39,145 nucleotides of DNA from Calothrix sp. MO_192.B10. GTDB taxonomy: Bacteria; Cyanobacteriota; Cyanobacteriia; Cyanobacteriales; Nostocaceae. A program made the translations under genes and the position numbers. The stretch's first letter is position 1. The number at the start of each line of letters is the position of its first letter. Location of the stretch: assembly GCA_030065055.1 (NCBI GenBank), contig JASJDS010000052.1, forward strand, positions 1 through 39,145, written 5' to 3'. Shown here piece after piece: positions 27,304-35,270 of this stretch. The notes below the pieces were generated by a model. That model was not told the origin of the DNA. It did no database searches and saw nothing but the letters and a program-made list of their open reading frames with translations.

Positions 27304-27328
27304 TATTTAATTTGACCCAGTTACTTAT

Positions 27329-27731
27329 ATAACTTCGGCTGATTACTAAGTCTGGGTTCTGAAAGGAGTAAATTTTTATAAATAAACCCCATCCATCTTG
27401 AAATCTGGAGTTTTCATGTAGGTTGGGTTGAAGAATGTAGACGCGGAGCACCTTCTCGCAGAGTAACCCAACGTAACCATTGCTATCGTTGGGTTACGCT
27501 ATCGCTAACCCAACCTACAACAATTACTTACGCAATTGTCACAACCGGTGGTTGGTGCGTGACTTTATAAGTCTTATTGCTATGTTCAACTATTTTCGCG
27601 CTGTCACGCACCCTACAGAAAAAATATGCCAGTTGCGTAAGTCCTGGTAGTTATAAAGCATTGGTGAAAAATTATAACTTCGGCTGATTACATAAGTCTG
27701 GGTTCTGAAAGGAGTAAATTTTTATAAATAA
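27329..27731. repeat. 55-nt direct repeats enclosing two inserted elements
   Basis: Copies at 27329-27384 and 27674-27731 share ATAACTTCGGCTGATTAC and GTCTGGGTTCTGAAAGGAGT, with few differences. Between them lie a hairpin element (27418-27518, ends GTAGGTTGGGTT/AACCCAACCTAC, same family as 582-725) and the MITE at 27526-27645. No gene is present in the 700-nt gap between the RTX gene and the PD-(D/E)XK gene. Confidence 0.75.
27526..27645. mobile_element. MITE, inverted relative to the copy at 18177
   Basis: A 120-nt element starting ACTTACGCAATTGTCACAA and ending in TTGCGTAAGTCCT; the left end lacks the outer GG. Interior shares GACTTTATAAGTCTTATTGC with the complement of the 18177-18341 element. 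It has no coding capacity. A decayed third copy, only its left half, is at 32014-32070. Confidence 0.75.
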
Positions 27732-27859
27732 CATAGGATTGTTATAGTATTTCTATACTAACCATCTTTGCGTAAATTATTTTTAATCTACAGCTTTACT
27801 AATGGATGACAAAGTGAGCATATTTGTTCAAAGTCCAACCAACCTCACCATGAGTAAAA

Positions 27860-28780
27860 ATGTTATCTACGCCAACACAATTATTACGCCTATCTCAAGG
27901 ACAACTTAACCTACTAGAAAGATGTCCCCGTCAATTTCAACATACCTACCTAGAAAAACTGTATTCACCTGCAAATCCAGAGCATGAAGAATTGCAGAAT
28001 TTAGGTAGTCGCTTTCACCTGTTGATGCAACAGCGAGAAATGGGTTTACCTATTGATAGTTTTCTCCAAACCGATACCCAATTGCAAAGGTGGATGGCTG
28101 GTTTTGCTGATGCTGCACCGGAAATTATTCACCCTACTGTTAATAGTGAAACGTTCCGCGACAGCGAACATTACCGCACCCTGCAAGTTAATGACTATTT
28201 ACTCACTGTTGTCTATGATTTGCTAATCGCAGAAACAACCCAAGCACAAATTCTTGATTGGAAAACCTACCCAAAACCACCAAATAAACGTTATTTAGAA
28301 CAAAATTGGCAAACACGTCTTTATATGTATGTGTTAGCTGAAACTAGTGACTACGCGCCAGAAAATATTTCTATGACTTATTGGTTTGTCCAATCCCAAG
28401 GAAAGCCACAAAGTATTAAGTTTAATTACAATTCTGCCCACCATGAGAAGACAGCAAAAAAACTGCAACGGTTATTGAACAAGTTAACCAAATGGTTGGT
28501 AGATTATGCCCAAGGAAAAGCCTTCCCACAGGTTCCAGAGGGTAGGAAAGTTTGCGATTATTGCCAGTATGCCACAAGGTGCGATCGCGTAGCGGTTCTG
28601 AAAGAACATCGTGCTTTGCACGGCTCCCCTTGGGAGCATCGCCGTCAGGCGGTTACAGAGGAGCATCGCCCAGTTTCAGACAATAATTCCCTAGAAGATA
28701 CTGTAACTGAATCTGTTGCTTCGGAAAAAAATAATACAAACTTACTAAATATTACTAATATTGAGGAAGTCTCATTGTAG
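27860..28780 (+). CDS. PD-(D/E)XK nuclease with Cas4-like cysteine set
   Basis: A 306-residue RecB/Cas4-type nuclease. Visible motifs: Cys22 in LERCPRQFQHTY, His53 in GSRFHLLM, Asp120 in VVYDLL, Asp133 and Lys135 in ILDWKTY, and the NWQTRLYMY helix, then Cys232, Cys235 and Cys241 in CDYCQYATRC. Cys22 plus the C-terminal three match the four ligands of the iron-sulfur cluster in Cas4 and AddB. It is probably a DNA exonuclease in repair; there is no CRISPR locus here, and recJ follows, so repair is the better guess. The 60 residues after Cys241 are encoded partly by small palindromic repeats (28583-28670) and are unlikely to be part of the ancestral fold. The start at 27860 fits the domain boundary. 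Confidence 0.85.
   Translation: MLSTPTQLLRLSQGQLNLLERCPRQFQHTYLEKLYSPANPEHEELQNLGSRFHLLMQQREMGLPIDSFLQTDTQLQRWMAGFADAAPEIIHPTVNSETFRDSEHYRTLQVNDYLLTVVYDLLIAETTQAQILDWKTYPKPPNKRYLEQNWQTRLYMYVLAETSDYAPENISMTYWFVQSQGKPQSIKFNYNSAHHEKTAKKLQRLLNKLTKWLVDYAQGKAFPQVPEGRKVCDYCQYATRCDRVAVLKEHRALHGSPWEHRRQAVTEEHRPVSDNNSLEDTVTESVASEKNNTNLLNITNIEEVSL
28583..28670. repeat. Small palindromic repeats inside the PD-(D/E)XK gene
   Basis: A HIP1-like GCGATCGCG starts a run of short palindromes including GGCTCCCCTTGGGAGCATCGC (28622-28642, read in two halves: GGCTCCC and GGGAGC arms). It is the reverse complement of the repeat core in the CocE-type gene. It stays in frame and codes a charged tail after the last cluster cysteine. 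Confidence 0.65.
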
Positions 28781-28858
28781 ATTTGGCGATATTATCCGTC
28801 ATCTATCAACTATCAACTATAGGAATCTGGTTTGAATATTGAAAAAAATTAGGTATCT

Positions 28859-28939
28859 GTAGGGTGTGTTATGACGCTAGTCCAACGCACCGAAACCCTT
28901 ATATAATGGTGCGTTGCGCTTCGCGACAACACACCCTAC
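28859..28939. repeat. Palindromic element with GTAGGGTG ends
   Basis: An 81-nt element bounded by GTAGGGTG and CACCCTAC, with an internal TGCGTTGCGCTTCGCGACAA stretch, related to 4970-5051. An open frame that runs from here into recJ is an artefact of the repeats. Confidence 0.65.
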
Positions 28940-28970
28940 GTATATTTCAAAAATCAATTAGGATTCCTAT

Positions 28971-29061
28971 ATCAACTATCAACTATCAACCACCAACCAT
29001 CAACCACCAACCCTCAACCATCAACTATCAACTGTCAACTGTCAACTGTCAACTGTCAACA
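28971..29061. repeat. Thirteen tandem heptanucleotides abutting recJ
   Basis: Exactly 13 copies of a seven-base unit with consensus (A/G)TCAAC(T/C) fill 91 nt and end at the base before the recJ ATG. They drift in blocks: ATCAACT, then ACCAACC-like, then GTCAACT four times. This is the short tandemly repeated repetitive sequence type known from heterocystous and other filamentous cyanobacteria. No Shine-Dalgarno can be seen in it. Confidence 0.9.
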
Positions 29062-31425
29062 ATGGAACAACAGTGGATTATTACCCCAACTGAACAACCA
29101 CCAGATTGGTTTGTGGAAGCAGTAAAACCTTACACTCCTGCTTCTAGCGGATATTATGCGGCACAATTATTGTGGCAGAGGGGAATTAGAGAAGAATCTC
29201 AATTAACTGCTTTCGTGAATTCCCGTACTTATCAACCTGCTAGTCCCTGGGAATTTGCCCAAGAAATGCAACTAGCTGTGGAAAGGTTACAGCAAGCACG
29301 GGAAAACGGCGAAAAAGTTGCAATTTGGGGTGACTTTGATGCCGATGGAATTACCTCCACAGCCGTACTTTGGGATGGTTTGGGACAATTTTTTACCCCC
29401 CATGAAAACCTAGCTTATTATATTCCCAACCGCTTAACGGAATCCCACGGACTCAATTGTCCCGGTATTGATGGGTTAGCTCAACACAACTGTAAATTAA
29501 TTGTCACCTGCGACACGGGTAGTACTAATATCAGTGAAATTACTTACGCAGAAACCCTAGGCATAGATGTGATTGTCACCGACCATCACACCTTACCATC
29601 CTCCAGACCCCCAGTTACAGCGATTATCAACCCCCGGTATTTACCTGATGACCATCAACTATTTCATCTGTCTGGGGTGGCGGTGGCTTATAAACTAGTG
29701 GAGGCTATGTATGAAATATTGCCCAATATTCCCCGACAACCCTTAGAAGATTTATTAGATTTAGTTGCCGTGGGACTGATAGCTGACTTGGTACAACTGA
29801 GTGGAGATTGCCGCTATTTAGCACAGTTGGGCATCCAGAAACTGCAAGCAGACTTTAAGCAACCAGCCGCAGCCAGGAGAAGACCGGGTGTGGGCAGATT
29901 ATTAGAATTATGCCAGAGAAATGGCGATCGCCCCACGGATATTTCCTTTGGTCTTGGTCCCCGGATTAATGCTGTGAGTCGTATCCAAGGTGATGCTATT
30001 TTCTGCGTGGAATTACTGACTAGCCGGAACCATCAACGGGTGCAAGAACTAGCAGAGGTCACAGAACTGGCAAATACTCGCCGCAAGTCTTTACAAAAGG
30101 ATGTGGCACGGCAAGTAGAGCGTAAACTCAGCCAAATGGACTTATCTACCACCAGTGTCATAGTATTGGCAGATTCCCAGTGGGCACCAGGTGTGTTGGG
30201 ATTAGTCGCGGGGCAAGTCGCCCAAGAAACAGGTCGTCCCACCATTCTTTTAAGTACAGAAGGGGTGGAAAATAGGGGAGATTTAACAGGGAATGCTGCC
30301 CTTGCCCGTGGTTCGGCTCGTTCTGTCAACTCAGTAGATTTATACCAATTAGTTAAAGACCAAGCACATTTATTACATCGGTTCGGTGGACATCCTTTTG
30401 CCGCCGGGTTAAGTTTGGCGGTGGAAAATATTCCCTTATTTACCCAAGCGATTAATCAGCAATTACGGCAAAATTTAGCAGGTGCAACCTTAAGCGCGAC
30501 GGTAACAGCAGACTTAACGGTGACAGTAGCCGACTTGGGTAAAGAATTATTTGCAGAATTGAAATTATTAGAACCTTGTGGTATGGGTAATCCCGTACCC
30601 AAATTGCTGATTCAGAACTGTTGGTTTGAGAATAGTTGGCATCGCAATCAGCAAGATTGGCGGGGGAAGAAGGTACAGTACATTAAAACAGAGTTTGATA
30701 TTCGGGATGACTCCAGTAAGGCTAAATTTCCTGGGGTATGGTGGGGACATTATAAAGATGAATTACCACCAGTTAGGTGTGACTGCATTGTCGAGTTGGA
30801 CTATAACACCCATAAAAAACGTTATGAAATTCGCATTATTGCCGTTCGTCCTCGGGAAGAATTTTCCTGGACTCAGCAACTAATAGAAATTATCGATTGG
30901 CGCAACCTTCCCACCCCTGCACCGGAAAACCATCAAGAATCTGGCTCCACTCCCCTATTGTTACAAAATTGCCCCTCTTGTTGGGATGACTTGGGAGTTT
31001 GGGTGAGGCGATGTTTATATAATCAACAACCATTAGCCATCGCTTGGGGTGAGCCAAATCATGAAACACCAGAGCAAATTTGGCTGACTTTGGTAGGAGT
31101 AGCTAAATATCTCAGCCGTACCCAAAAATTAGTGACTCGGACACAACTTTTAGATAAACTACGAATAGGCGATCGCTGTTTATTTTTCGGTATACAAGCA
31201 TTAACAGCTTGTGGCTTTATTACCAAAAGACAAGATCGGCATTTACAAATCAGCCAACCTGGAAACATAGTATCAGACAATCCAGAGGCGGCGATCGGTC
31301 ATTTTTTAGCAGCTATCCGTGAAGAGCAATTCCAACGCCAATATTTTGCAGAAGTACCCTTGTCAACCATTCAAACAATGGCATATCAAACCATAATTAA
31401 TGCCAACCCCTGCCCGGAATTCTAA
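29062..31425 (+). CDS. recJ: Single-stranded-DNA-specific exonuclease RecJ
   Basis: A 787-residue 5'-3' single-strand DNA exonuclease of recombination and mismatch repair. DHH-phosphoesterase motifs: DFDADG (91-96), the VTCDTG motif (148-153) and DHH (174-176), which bind the metal ions; a DHHA1 domain with HRFGGHPFAAGLSL follows near residue 440. It is about 200 residues longer than the bacterial norm of about 570-580; the extra C-terminal part (from about residue 600) contains a CPSCWDDLGVW segment and a winged-helix-like end, a form I associate with cyanobacteria. The start ATG at 29062 was chosen because the 66 codons upstream in the same frame are wholly repeat-derived. It lacks a visible Shine-Dalgarno. 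The PD-(D/E)XK gene 282 nt upstream is on the same strand. Confidence 0.93.
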   Translation: MEQQWIITPTEQPPDWFVEAVKPYTPASSGYYAAQLLWQRGIREESQLTAFVNSRTYQPASPWEFAQEMQLAVERLQQARENGEKVAIWGDFDADGITSTAVLWDGLGQFFTPHENLAYYIPNRLTESHGLNCPGIDGLAQHNCKLIVTCDTGSTNISEITYAETLGIDVIVTDHHTLPSSRPPVTAIINPRYLPDDHQLFHLSGVAVAYKLVEAMYEILPNIPRQPLEDLLDLVAVGLIADLVQLSGDCRYLAQLGIQKLQADFKQPAAARRRPGVGRLLELCQRNGDRPTDISFGLGPRINAVSRIQGDAIFCVELLTSRNHQRVQELAEVTELANTRRKSLQKDVARQVERKLSQMDLSTTSVIVLADSQWAPGVLGLVAGQVAQETGRPTILLSTEGVENRGDLTGNAALARGSARSVNSVDLYQLVKDQAHLLHRFGGHPFAAGLSLAVENIPLFTQAINQQLRQNLAGATLSATVTADLTVTVADLGKELFAELKLLEPCGMGNPVPKLLIQNCWFENSWHRNQQDWRGKKVQYIKTEFDIRDDSSKAKFPGVWWGHYKDELPPVRCDCIVELDYNTHKKRYEIRIIAVRPREEFSWTQQLIEIIDWRNLPTPAPENHQESGSTPLLLQNCPSCWDDLGVWVRRCLYNQQPLAIAWGEPNHETPEQIWLTLVGVAKYLSRTQKLVTRTQLLDKLRIGDRCLFFGIQALTACGFITKRQDRHLQISQPGNIVSDNPEAAIGHFLAAIREEQFQRQYFAEVPLSTIQTMAYQTIINANPCPEF

Positions 31426-31448
31426 ATTCTAAATTCTAAATTCCCCTT

Positions 31449-31500
31449 AACTCTCCACGGATGAATCCGGGGGCTTGTATCCACTCTATTTTTTTGGTCA
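31449..31500. repeat. Dispersed repeat after recJ
   Basis: A 52-nt segment beginning AACTCTCCACGGATGAATCC and ending CTATTTTTTTGG, second copy of the repeat at 6978-7027. Three AATTCTA heptads (31420-31440) precede it. Confidence 0.6.
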
Positions 31501-31518
31501 AGATTAAATCATTTATTG

Positions 31519-31836
31519 TTATGCTGTGCCACCGCTCTCTCTTTTATATGGTTTGCCTAGAGTTCTAGGTGGTGTCCTACGGTTGGAAAAGCGACTAATT
31601 TCTCTCTGGATATATTTATATTTAGGTGATTTTTCTAAAATATCGTACCGGAGTGCCTCTCTACCCCCTAATGCCAAGGGAGTTTTGAGCTGCAAATCTT
31701 CCATTATTACGAAATTTTGGGAACTTATATTACTGGTATTTTCTTTGTCAGAAAAATCCTGATTCATCAAAAAACTATAACCTGCTTCGGTTTTTCTTGG
31801 TTTTCCCGTGGGAGGTACATAGCGTCTTCTTTTCAT
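31519..31836 (-). CDS. Hypothetical basic protein, 105 residues
   Basis: A small basic protein beginning MKRRRYVPPTGKPRKTEAG with an Asn/Ser-rich middle and a second basic part ending NRRTPPRTLGKPYKRESGG. I recognise no family, membrane segment or signal peptide. Support for a real gene: a good ribosome site (AGAGGT, 8 nt before ATG), no overlapping better gene, and no repeat inside the frame. Its two charged ends and Pro/Gly content suggest a partly disordered, perhaps nucleic-acid-binding protein, but that is a guess. It is convergent with recJ and followed by the repeat at 31449-31500. Confidence 0.6.
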   Translation of the reverse strand: MKRRRYVPPTGKPRKTEAGYSFLMNQDFSDKENTSNISSQNFVIMEDLQLKTPLALGGREALRYDILEKSPKYKYIQREISRFSNRRTPPRTLGKPYKRESGGTA

Positions 31837-32141
31837 TTTAATTACCTCTTTATAACTGATAATATTTTTATACCAAGTTGCGTTCTATCATAGTAGTTCG
31901 AGTCAATGAGATTGCTGCCTTACGTTGCAATGACTGGGTACTATCTTTGAATGCAACTTAGTATTACATACAGAATGTCAGATAAAATTCCAGATAATTA
32001 AGTAAATATATGTAGGACTTACGGAACTGGCACATTTATGATTGTAGGGTGTGTGACGCTGTGATAAATACTGTTTTACAGGCGGGGGAATTAAGGAAAT
32101 TTCCAGAATGAAAAATACTACGCGCCTCCGGACTTGTGGAT

Positions 32142-32178
32142 AAAAAAAAAGAGAGATGCTTATTTATATACATCTCTC
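32142..32178 (-). terminator. Strong intrinsic terminator on the minus strand
   Basis: An 8-bp perfect stem (GAGAGATG/CATCTCTC) with a 12-nt AT loop is followed, reading the minus strand, by nine T residues. It lies 270 nt after the small 37-residue gene and would end transcripts from that gene or from the Arg/Tyr-repeat gene. It separates these from the 105-residue gene. The surrounding gap (31837-32447) holds repeats but no gene. Confidence 0.85.
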
Positions 32179-32208
32179 ACATAGAGAAAACCCATTAATG
32201 ATTACTGT

Positions 32209-32261
32209 TGACGAGCGACCCCGCGACGACGATAGTCGCTCTGGGTAGCGCGAGTCGTGAC
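32209..32261. repeat. Dispersed 53-nt repeat
   Basis: Second copy of the segment at 6927-6979, starting TGACGAGCGACCCCGCGACG and ending GCGAGTCGTGAC. It contains a small GCGAC/GTCGC hairpin. It has few differences from the first copy 25 kb away. Confidence 0.7.
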
Positions 32262-32447
32262 AAAAATATAATCGATACTTATGTTTAGTAGATAGATATT
32301 TGAGTGGTAAATTCTAGTAGAAAAGACATCAATAAACTAACCATTTTCAACAATTCACCAGTTTGAAATAAGGTTGTTTTTACTTTTGATTTAACCGCAG
32401 CAGTACTAGTCAATTACCACTAATTAATTGAGATTTATATACTATGG

Positions 32448-32561
32448 TCAATTTGGTTTGGTATTTGGATTATTGTTTTGATTATTGCTATTAGTAGCTC
32501 TAGTACCACCTGACTCAGTAGAAATGGGTTTGGTCTGGGTGCGAGTTTTTTTACGAGTCAT
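32448..32561 (-). CDS. 37-residue peptide with strong ribosome site
   Basis: A short frame coding a Thr/Asn/Lys-rich peptide (MTRKKTRTQTKPISTESGG... ending NPNTKPN) with no hydrophobic part and no Cys. The start at 32561 is chosen because GGAGGG lies 8 nt upstream, one of the best ribosome sites in the window; the longer frame to 32702 runs back into the hairpin repeat at 32674-32735 and is not credible. A terminator lies 270 nt downstream. I do not recognise it. It could be a regulator, a disordered peptide or a decayed gene tail. Confidence 0.5.
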   Translation of the reverse strand: MTRKKTRTQTKPISTESGGTRATNSNNQNNNPNTKPN

Positions 32562-32673
32562 GTTTCTTACCCTCCGGAATGTGAAATAACCACAACTTTT
32601 AATACATCTTGGTAGATCCTCAATCCGGAAATTAATCAAAAATCGATCAAACTTCTGATGGCTAGTTAAGGTG

Positions 32674-32735
32674 ATCCCCGACTTCTGAATCAATATCCGC
32701 ACATTGTAGCAATTCCTAGGATAGAAGTCGGGGAT
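32674..32735. repeat. 62-nt hairpin element, inverted third copy
   Basis: Starts ATCCCCGACTTCT and ends AGAAGTCGGGGAT with the interior complementary to that of the copies at 12858 and 12970, so it is inserted in the other orientation. It falls between the Arg/Tyr-repeat gene and the 37-residue gene. Confidence 0.85.
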
Positions 32736-32777
32736 CTAAACACGTCAATTCTGACCAATTAAAAAAATCACATAGGA

Positions 32778-33203
32778 CTAAGGACATATGCGGACGCGGT
32801 AGCGATCGCCATATCTATTGTACCGGATACGATAGAAACATCTACGACCTCTTCCATACCGACGATAGCGATTATACCTGCGATAGCGACGATAGCGACG
32901 ATCACCGGGATACCAGTCATTATCATACCTGCGATAGCGACGATAGCGGCGATATCTACCATAAGGGCGATAGCGACGAAAACGACGGTACCTACCATAA
33001 GGGCGATAGCGACGAAAACGGCGAAAACGGCGATAACGGCGATACCGATCATAGCGTTGAGCAACCAAAGTTATATTATCTTCCTCAGTAACCACAGGCT
33101 CGCTCTTTGTTGTTGAGACAAAAGCTTCAACTGGAGGAATAATTGAGAATGTTAGAGATGTAGCAACCAATCCCAAAAATGCAAGTTTAATCGACTTCAG
33201 CAT
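32778..33203 (-). CDS. Secreted protein with Arg-Tyr repeats
   Basis: A 141-residue protein with a signal peptide (MLKSIKLAFLGLVATSLTFSIIPPVEA, cleavage near residue 27), a short acidic spacer (EPVVTEEDN) and then about 90 residues made almost only of Arg, Tyr, Phe and Gly in RYRR or RFRR units, with two RPYGRYRR stretches, ending RRCFYRIRYNRYGDRYRVRICP with two Cys. The mature protein is extremely basic. The start ATG at 33203 has an AGGA site 10 nt upstream; a GTG at 33212 is too close to it. The reverse frame (32768-33064) is a repeat shadow. I recognise no family; such a tract could bind acidic polysaccharide, peptidoglycan or nucleic acid, or form crosslinks through Tyr. Confidence 0.72.
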   Translation of the reverse strand: MLKSIKLAFLGLVATSLTFSIIPPVEAFVSTTKSEPVVTEEDNITLVAQRYDRYRRYRRFRRFRRYRPYGRYRRFRRYRPYGRYRRYRRYRRYDNDWYPGDRRYRRYRRYNRYRRYGRGRRCFYRIRYNRYGDRYRVRICP

Positions 33204-33615
33204 AACAACCACATCCTTACAAGAACTGTGTTCATTAGATATGACGTTTTCCTAGCAAAGGAACAATAAATGTCACTAAATCTGTAATACTTGCAAACAG
33301 GGTCAATCAATTACCATTGAAATGCTTTCTCATCTCTAGCCATGCCATCAGGTAATTCCAGTTATCCAGTTCGGAGTGGCGATCGCTCCAAAACTACAAA
33401 AACGCCTATTTACGCATTGTCCACAGTGACCATCATTATTTATTAACCATAGGCAATTGCTTTCCCAGATGGAAATTTTATACCCACTTTTTAATACATA
33501 TATAGGAGCTTTTGTCAATGCGTATATTTACATTAATTGTAGACTATTTTATGGTTGACAAAGTTAAATTAATAATAATATTTTACATCTCATATTTCCT
33601 CGACATCCTATTCCT
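33204..33615. other. Intergenic gap between divergent genes
   Basis: About 410 nt between the Arg/Tyr-repeat gene and the gamma-glutamyltransferase gene, with one HIP1-like GGCGATCGC but no gene or strong repeat that I can see. It should carry promoters for both divergent genes. Confidence 0.5.
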
Positions 33616-35151
33616 ATGCCACGGGTAAGTATTGCCTCCGGTTCTCAAATATCAGCTGATGCTGGCGCGACAGTCGCCGATATGGGTGGTAATGCGGTTG
33701 ATGCTGCCCTTGCTGCGACCCTAGTTTCCATGTGTACCGATTTGGGGGTGATGGCTCCTGGAGCCAGTGGTTTTATTTCCATCTGGCATCCCCAACATGA
33801 CCCTGTGGTTATTGATGCCTATGCAGAGATGCCAGGAAGGGGATTAGGGAAAGAGCGTTTTGGTCAGGAAATGAATGAGGCGTTGTTTGATTATGGGGGT
33901 AGCGATGTTATCCGCACCCTGGTTGGTTATGGCACTATTGCTACTCCGGGAATCTTTGCTGGTTTGGGCATGGCTAGCGCAGGATATGGGAATCTTCCCT
34001 GGGCAAATGTAGTTGCTCCAGTTCTGCAATGGGCGGAACGGGGATTTCCCCTATTAGGTGGTGCTGCTGATTACTTATTGCATACCCACCAAGCAATCTT
34101 TAGTTGGCATCCCGAAACTTACCAAGCATTACACCATGAAGATGGTAGTTCTCTCCAGGAGGGGGAGATTGTGCATATTCCCCATCTTGCCCATAGCTTG
34201 CGTTTAATTGCTGAGTCAGGGGTAAAGACTTTTTATACCGGGGAATTAGCACAGCGAATTGTTAGCCACATACAAGAGCATGGAGGATTATTAACAGCTG
34301 CTGACCTTGCAGCTTATCAGGCAATTGAGCGATCGCCTATTCGGATAAACTTTGATGATTGGGAAATTATGACTAATCCTCCCCCGGCTGTGGGTGGGGT
34401 TTGTTTGGCGGCGATGTTGTTATTACTGAATGATAAGTCTTTGCAAGTATGGGATGCAACCACGGTACAAAAGGTGTCACAAATCCAGCAAGCTGTCCTC
34501 GGATACCGTCAGCAACATTTCCACGGAGATAATAATAGCTGGGCTGAAGCTGCACAACTGTTGTCATTAGCAAAGCAGGGAGATTTCCAAGCATTACTGA
34601 CATCTCCCTCAACTATCCATGTGTCAACGGTGGATAGCAACGGTTTAGCTTGTTCTATCACTGCCTCTGCTGGTTATGGTTCCGGGGTTATGGTTCCGGG
34701 TACGGGACTGTGCTTTAATAATTCCCTGGGAGAAATGGAACTACATCCCCAAGGATTACATAGCTTATCCCCAGGAACTCGCCTCACTTCCAATATGGCA
34801 CCAACCATTGCCCGTCGTCAGGATGGTACGGTACTCGCCATCGGTTCCCCTGGTGCTTCCCGCATTACCACCGCGATCGCCCAAGCATTGTTAAACTTTA
34901 TACATTTAGGAATGTCCTTAGAAGAAGCTATTGCCCATCCTCGACTCCATTATGAAGTATTAGCAAAGCAACCCACCATAGTTTGGGAATCAGGACTGCC
35001 TATGCAAGGAATAGAAGGATTTATGATACACCAATTTCCGGAGCGATCGATGTATTTTGGTGGAGTTCAAGGTAGTTTATGGCATCCTCACCTTGGTTTA
35101 TCCGCAGCAGCCGATCCTCGCCGTGCTGGTGGCGTGGCTTATGGGGGATAA
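33616..35151 (+). CDS. ggt: Gamma-glutamyltransferase family protein
   Basis: A 511-residue member of the gamma-glutamyltransferase N-terminal-nucleophile hydrolase family, which splits glutathione and other gamma-glutamyl amides or transfers the glutamyl group. The large-subunit part starts GGNAVDAALAATL and contains GASGFISIW and TPGIFAGL. The autoprocessing site is STIHVSTVD; the catalytic Thr would be Thr333, followed by His as in the family. Small-subunit landmarks include LSPGTRLTSNMAPTI and GSPGASRITTAIAQALLNF. Unlike many bacterial enzymes there is no signal peptide, suggesting a cytoplasmic location. The start at 33616 matches the position where homology begins. It converges on the regulator gene and is followed by a GAAGAAGGAA-type low-complexity run. 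Confidence 0.88.
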   Translation: MPRVSIASGSQISADAGATVADMGGNAVDAALAATLVSMCTDLGVMAPGASGFISIWHPQHDPVVIDAYAEMPGRGLGKERFGQEMNEALFDYGGSDVIRTLVGYGTIATPGIFAGLGMASAGYGNLPWANVVAPVLQWAERGFPLLGGAADYLLHTHQAIFSWHPETYQALHHEDGSSLQEGEIVHIPHLAHSLRLIAESGVKTFYTGELAQRIVSHIQEHGGLLTAADLAAYQAIERSPIRINFDDWEIMTNPPPAVGGVCLAAMLLLLNDKSLQVWDATTVQKVSQIQQAVLGYRQQHFHGDNNSWAEAAQLLSLAKQGDFQALLTSPSTIHVSTVDSNGLACSITASAGYGSGVMVPGTGLCFNNSLGEMELHPQGLHSLSPGTRLTSNMAPTIARRQDGTVLAIGSPGASRITTAIAQALLNFIHLGMSLEEAIAHPRLHYEVLAKQPTIVWESGLPMQGIEGFMIHQFPERSMYFGGVQGSLWHPHLGLSAAADPRRAGGVAYGG

Positions 35152-35190
35152 GAAGGAAGAAGGAATAAGGAAGAAGGAAGAAGGAAGAAG
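35150..35190. repeat. GAAGGAA low-complexity tandem run
   Basis: About 40 nt of purine-rich imperfect repeats (GGAAGAA units) directly after the gamma-glutamyltransferase stop. It is a simple repeat between convergent genes. Confidence 0.65.
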
Positions 35191-35270
35191 AACCCACGTT
35201 TCAAAACATGGGATTGACAAGGACGCGGTATCCCATCGCACTACGTGTATGCTTGAATTGGAAATATTTT

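Noticed and set aside
27860-28780. A CRISPR-associated Cas4 gene
   Set aside because: No repeats, cas1 or other cas genes lie nearby; the neighbour is recJ, so a general repair nuclease is likelier.
28864-29061. A 66-codon N-terminal extension of recJ
   Set aside because: All of it is encoded by a palindromic repeat and tandem heptads; RecJ homology begins after Met at 29062.
28971-29061. Possible CRISPR-like array
   Set aside because: The unit is seven bases with no spacers; it is a simple tandem repeat.
32768-33064. A 98-residue hydrophobic open frame overlapping the Arg/Tyr-repeat gene
   Set aside because: It is a frame-shifted reading of the same 12-nt repeats on the same strand, giving Ala/Ile/Val periodicity by chance.
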